NCBI GenBank assembly: GCA_030544215.1 | Contig: JARZZO010000011.1 | Span: 1,784,001 to 1,848,000 of the forward strand | Direction of reading: 5' to 3' | Length of the DNA: 64,000 nucleotides | Source: Zantedeschia hybrid cultivar | Taxonomy: Eukaryota; Streptophyta; Magnoliopsida; Alismatales; Araceae | Part shown: piece after piece, positions 49,113 to 55,100 of the stretch | Layout: the number at the start of each line of letters is the position of its first letter | Position numbering within the stretch: the first letter of the stretch is position 1 | The notes under the pieces: model-generated | What the model saw: the letters and a program-made list of their open reading frames with translations, nothing else | The model's database searches: none | Told to the model about the DNA's origin: nothing | Position numbers and translations under genes: made by a program

Positions 49113-52100
49113 TGTATTTTTCCACTAACTCCAACACATTTACAAGAGGGGATATGGGGGGGTGTATATAGAGTTTTACAGCCAGTAGAATGATGCCACT
49201 TAGCAGCCCTTTGTTGGCCCCTGCATGTGGGCCCATCCTACATGGCATTTCGTCATTGGTTGAAGCTTCTTCCTGCGCTAATTTGTCCACTTGGCGCTTA
49301 CATGGCGATGATGAAGCTATGATGGCGAGGCAAAAAAAATCCACATGGTATCTTTTCATTGGACCACATAAGGACGTGGGGCCCACTTGTCCTTTTTTAA
49401 TTAACAAAAATCCTTTTTTTTTCTGTAGTTTTTTGGCCGAGGAGAGAGGCGGTGTTGCAAGGAGGTAGGAGCAGCACGCAGCACCTGTGGGTGCTGCTGC
49501 TTGCTTTAGGCGGCAGAGCCCCTCTTGGGGTCTGCCACTTGCTATAGGCAGCAGTGTCCCCTCCTGGGGGTCTGCCGCTTCTAGCAAGCAGCAGACCCTT
49601 GCGGACTGCTGCCAAGGGCAGCAGGTTGGCGGGTATGGGGGCAAAAGTTTTTTTTTTAGTCTCAGAAAGCTTTATTTTTTGTGTTTTTACTTTCTGAAAT
49701 ATTTTTCTGAGACTTCCCAGAAATTTCGGGTAAAAGACTCGTTATGTTTTTCCTCTCTTTTATGCATTGAAGGGTAAGTTGGTCTTTTACTCTTTTGTGC
49801 AAATTTTCTCCCCAACAGTGAACTTCCAGAAGAGTTAGCTTATTGAGGTAAATTTAGATGGCACATCTCTATAAAGGGTGGCACTTATTTTGGTGTGTCA
49901 CATTGGGGATTTTCTATTACCTACCTAGGTATACCTCTTATTATAAGGAAGGTGAGGGGGAGGGAATGGCAGAGAGTGGTGCAAAGGTTTGAAGATAGGC
50001 TTTGGGTCCTCAGGAGGCTTGATTCTATAAGAGGAGTTTCTTCTAGAGTGGGAGAGGCGAATTCAAGTAGGATGACATGACACTTACTGGGGTAGGGTGT
50101 GTAAGAGCAAGGAGAATGGAGGTTTGGTGGTCAAAAGCTTGGATGAGATCAACATTGCCCTTCTTACCAAGTGGCATAGGAAGTTGGGCACATGGGAGTC
50201 TAGCTTGTGGGTCGACAACGTTCGTCAGTTCTAGTCCTTAGAGTGAGGGTGTGGGCGTATCATTGTCTTAGGTGCATAGCTTATCTCATATGTGAAAAGG
50301 TATCCTTTTAGGGTTGACGTTCTGCATGGTGGTATCCAGATTTTGTTTGATAGTGGATAGTACCACATTTCTAAAAAGAAAGTAACGTAGTGTACACAAT
50401 ATAGGAAATCCCCAAATAAAACACCTCCCAAAAGTATCAGCTCTATCCCCCTTATTGTACCACAGTAAACCTGTCCCCCTCCCTCAAGAATGAAAAAAAC
50501 CACATACAGCTCCTTAAGGACATCCCTCCCCAACGAGCCCAGACCTCAGGATATCCAGCCCCAAACAAAACCCCCCGAGAAGGAAAGGAAGTCTACAGAT
50601 CCCCGATCGGCCTGCCCCTCAGCCCTTCGAGCACATCCCTTTGGAAGGCGACACTTGAGGGCTTAGGTCTAGCCACGGCTCCCAACTCCACCAAATAACG
50701 GTAATGATTGATGTGATTTGCTGTCAACTAAACCCTCGAATCAGTCACAATTTCCACGGAGATCCCGACCACCTTCGCCAAAGATCTCACTCCCGCGACT
50801 GAGATCTGTCGTAGTACCTCTTCCTCTGGTTGTGGCCAGTCAAACTTGCTCCTCTTCCTCAACTGCGCGATGGTGAGACCTAAATCAGTGTCAAGAGCCA
50901 AGAGCGCCTCCTCCTTTACAACCCTTTGAATCGAATACAGAGGATCATCTTGTAGAGCGTCACCAAAGAAGAGCTACCATCAAGGCCCTAACCTCCATCA
51001 ATGCTGCCTCAACAACCTGATTTGGAGATGGGGGAGGGGACATACCTAAGAAAGAAGGGAATCTGCCCACTGCTCACCTGTGCCAGAGCTGTCTGGGAGT
51101 TCCAAAGAGGCTCAGTGAATCCCAGGAGGGAAGTACATCAAATTTAAAGGCACATGGATTTGGCAAAAAAAGGACCCGAAACACTGACCGCACCCGGCAC
51201 TACTCTCCTTTCCCTCTAGAACCACCTCTGCACAGATTGAGTTGGGGTCCAAAATTTGAAACAACCCCCCCCCCCCCCCCCCCCCCAACAAAACGAACAT
51301 TGGGCCACTTTGTCCATGAGAGTTGCTTGGTCCCTGCACATTATCTGGTTCACCTCTACTTGTACCATCTACTATTCTCCTCGATCTTGGAAGGTTAGGG
51401 TTATGTTGCCCCTACTCTTGCCACTGCTGCCACGTTGCTACTCAGCAGAATACCATCCCACATTGTCGATTGGCTTCCTTCCCCTCCCATCGGTCTCCTT
51501 CAGCCAAACCTCGAAGATGAAACTGCAGTGCTTCAGCAGCACCCTAACTGGAAGATCACCCTTGTCCATTGCCACCAATGCCTATGCCCTAATGCCATGG
51601 GTGTCTCTCAAAGCTTGTTCATCCACCTTGATGACATGCCCCACCACTGAAACCAATACTGCCCTCCTCTATAGGTTTAAGGAGATCCCATCCATAGCAA
51701 CCCAAGTGCCCCTAAATGCTTACAGAGCCTGGGCACCCACTGTGGGATCCTATCACTTTGCCCCACCTCCTTTCCGCAATGAACATGAAGCCAAATCTGT
51801 GGATCTCCTCAACCTGGTCCTTGCTTGGACATCTACCCAGTGTGCTATCATCACCCAGTTGTTTCATCGTTTGGTCCCCCGAGTTGCCCCAAATGTCCAC
51901 CATAGCCCTTGTAAACTCCTTCACTTGCACCTCAGCTCCATAGTAGTCGACCCCTAAGTGGGAGGAGAGGGCCTCCCATCTCTTCTTGTCAAGGATGGCA
52001 ATCTCGGTATCGGTACCGGTACCCGTGGGTACCGGTACCGATACGTATCGGTATCGGTATCGGCCGGTACCGGCCAATAAAAAATTAATAAAAAATTTAT

Positions 52101-55100
52101 TATTCTTTTTACTACAAAGACCGGTATCGGCCGATCTGGAGGGTATCGGTACCGGTACCGGCCGATACCGGTACGTACCGGCCGATACGTACCGGTATCG
52201 GCCGATACGTACCGGTATCGGCCGATACTGCCAACCATGCTTCTTGTCAATGTCGTCATAGAGGTCGTGGCCTCCCTCACCGGCAGGATAGACAGACCAG
52301 GAGCTGCTGTTGGAGAAGCTGCCTTAGCCCTAGACACCCCCCAACAATGTCAGGCCACCCAGGGCACAATCTTGGACAACATGACCACTTCTCCTACGTA
52401 CTCCACAGACAATGGCTGCTCCACATTGGGCTTCCTAGTGACTCTGGCAAAAGCACTGGAGGCAAACCCCTAGTGGGCCTTCCTAGTGTTTCGCTCTAAC
52501 ATCCCTCTCCCTCCCATTGCCCTCTTTGCAATTGCTTGACCTTCGCATCATTTGGATATTTTAGTGAAGGGATGGATATAATTACTTTTTTTGGAAGGAT
52601 AGGTGGTGTCTTCCTGAGGCTATTTGCCGTTGTCCCTCAGCCCACTATGCTAGTTGCACATATTTATGACTTTGCTTAGCCCGGGAGAGGGGGGGGGGGG
52701 GGGGTTGGTTTGGGCTCCCAATTTCAGGAGACAAATTAGGGATGATGAATTGGAAGACTTTGGTCACCTCCTTGCCCTGCTGTTGGACTTCATACCCATT
52801 GCCAATTCCTAAAATTGATGGCTTTGGAGATGGGAGGCCAAGGGGTACTTCTCGGTCAGATCTACCTATCTTGCTATCATGGATGGTGGTTTGAGACACC
52901 CTTTCACATCTCATATATGTGGGCCCTAATCTCCTCTAAAGATCAAGGTGCTCATTTGGAGATTGAGTCAAAGAAGGCTACAGGACAGGCCAACCCAGTC
53001 TATGGATGGGTTGAATCGTGTTTGGCCTTTGTGTACAGAACTGGTTGAGACTTTGGATCACCTTTTTGGTGGCTATTGTTTTGCTAAGGAAGTTTGGCAG
53101 ATGGTTCTTGAAAAGGTGGGAAGGCCAATATATATGGGGAACTCCATGGGTAACCTTCTTCTCTCATGGGGCACCATCACCTCCCAAGTGAAGGTGCTTA
53201 GATCTGGTGGCTGATCCTTCATGCAATTGTTTGGGCAATTTGGGGTGAGAGGAATAGGAGGCTCTTCAAGAATGAAGTTCTAGTCCCCGAGAGTGTTGTT
53301 AGGTTCATTCTTGATAAAATGAGAGAATGGGCATACTTTTTTTGTAAAGGGGTTCTCACCAACTCTTCCCTTTTTGCTTTTTTGAGGGAAGGCTACGTAC
53401 ACCTTGGTGTTTTCCATTGTATATGGGGATCTTGTACATGGATTTTAAAATTGGCCGATCTTGAGTTGGATCGGCCTATTCGACTCGGGATCGCCGGGGT
53501 TGATCCAATTATTTGGGGGGGGGGGGGGACTTGCTGTCCTATCTTGTCCCTCAACCCACCCCCCCCCCAACCCTCAAAACAGTTCAGTGGGAATCCGCTG
53601 ATCTCGAGCATTTTCCTGTTTTCTAAAAAAATGACTGGATCGTCCTGTAGTGGGCCGGTCTGAATCCAAGTCGGCGCATACCACTCCAATCTGGAGTCCC
53701 TGTTAAGGAGGGATCTGGCCTCTTCACATCGACACCCCCTACTGCTGTTTTAATGTTCTTTTTTGATGGATGTGCATGATTTGTATTCATTTTCATTGTG
53801 CATTCATCGAATAACTTGTTTACATTTTTCATATTTTTTCTAATTTTCTGATTTTTTTCAATAATTTTAAATATTTTTTAAATCAGGCCGATCCATGATG
53901 CAGGTTGGCCGATTTGGCCGATCCGATCCGGATTGGATCGGGATTGCCGGGTCCGATCCAGACCCCCCACCTGATCATGTTTGTCAGCTGTGCTTGCTGT
54001 ACTTTATACCCCTTTTTTTTGCTCTCTTAACACCATTGTTGTACCATTCCACTTTCCCAAAAAAAAGTTCTGGCTAATTGCGTCCATGTTAAATGATAAG
54101 AGACAGCGAATCTACTTGCTTTGGTGATGTGGCTGGAGAAAGATTCCTAGTAGATGAGGAAGAAAATGGTTGGGTTAGTGGTGCCAGTATAGTATAGGCC
54201 ATTCTTTTGGGAAGGAACTGTTTAGAGCATATTTTCATGGTTCCTGGGTATTTGAAGAGAATAGTTCATCTCATAGAGGATTGTTCCACCTCTATGATTC
54301 TATAAAGTCCAGGTGAATTTTTGTTGTTGTAAAAGAGCAGACCTTGAAGACTTCAGTATGTATTATTTAAGATTGTTTAAGCTTGATCACTAAAGATGGC
54401 TTAGAATCTTGAGCGTTCAAGATTAATGGGACCAAGACGTAATATATGAAGTGTAATTTTAGTGGGAAAACAAGGATACACGGGTATCATGTTTGGTTAG
54501 ATGATCAACATACATCATAAAGTCCATTCCAAGTAATGAGATTTGAAACCTGAAGCAGATGGAGGTACAAACAGGGATGTGGTCAATATGATTGCAACTT
54601 CTGGAGTACTCTCTGGTTGTCATATTCCTGTGACTGAAAGGGTAGTTCTATAAAGAGGCAATTAGGCCAGCTATGCGGATATAGGGCAAAGTGTGAAGCT
54701 ACTAATAAAAACAATGTTGACAAAATGGGAGCCAAAATGAGAATGTTTAGGCGGATGGGTGAGAAAACAATAAGATATCATGTATCAAATGTCTCCATTA
54801 AAGAGTTGGCAAGTTAGCAGCAATAGGGGATAAAATTTGTGAAAGCCATTTAAGGTGGTGTAGACACGTGTTAAGAACAGTAAGAGCACCTATTGAGGGA
54901 TGTGATCATTCTCGTGAGGGTTTAAAAAGGGTGGTCAAAGATGTAAATGAACTAACATAGAATTAGGCACATTCAACATGAAAGTTACATATGATAGAGT
55001 GGAATAGGTGGAAAATAATTTAAAAAATTTGGTTGACGATGGCAGTGATGTACTCCAGTTCTATTAGCTTGTTGGAAGAATTTATGAGCCCTGGGGATGG

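Noticed and set aside
51256..51957. 233-codon plus-strand open frame
   Set aside because: It begins in a poly-C run and lies antisense to a DUF4283-like LINE ORF1 relic that explains the sequence better.
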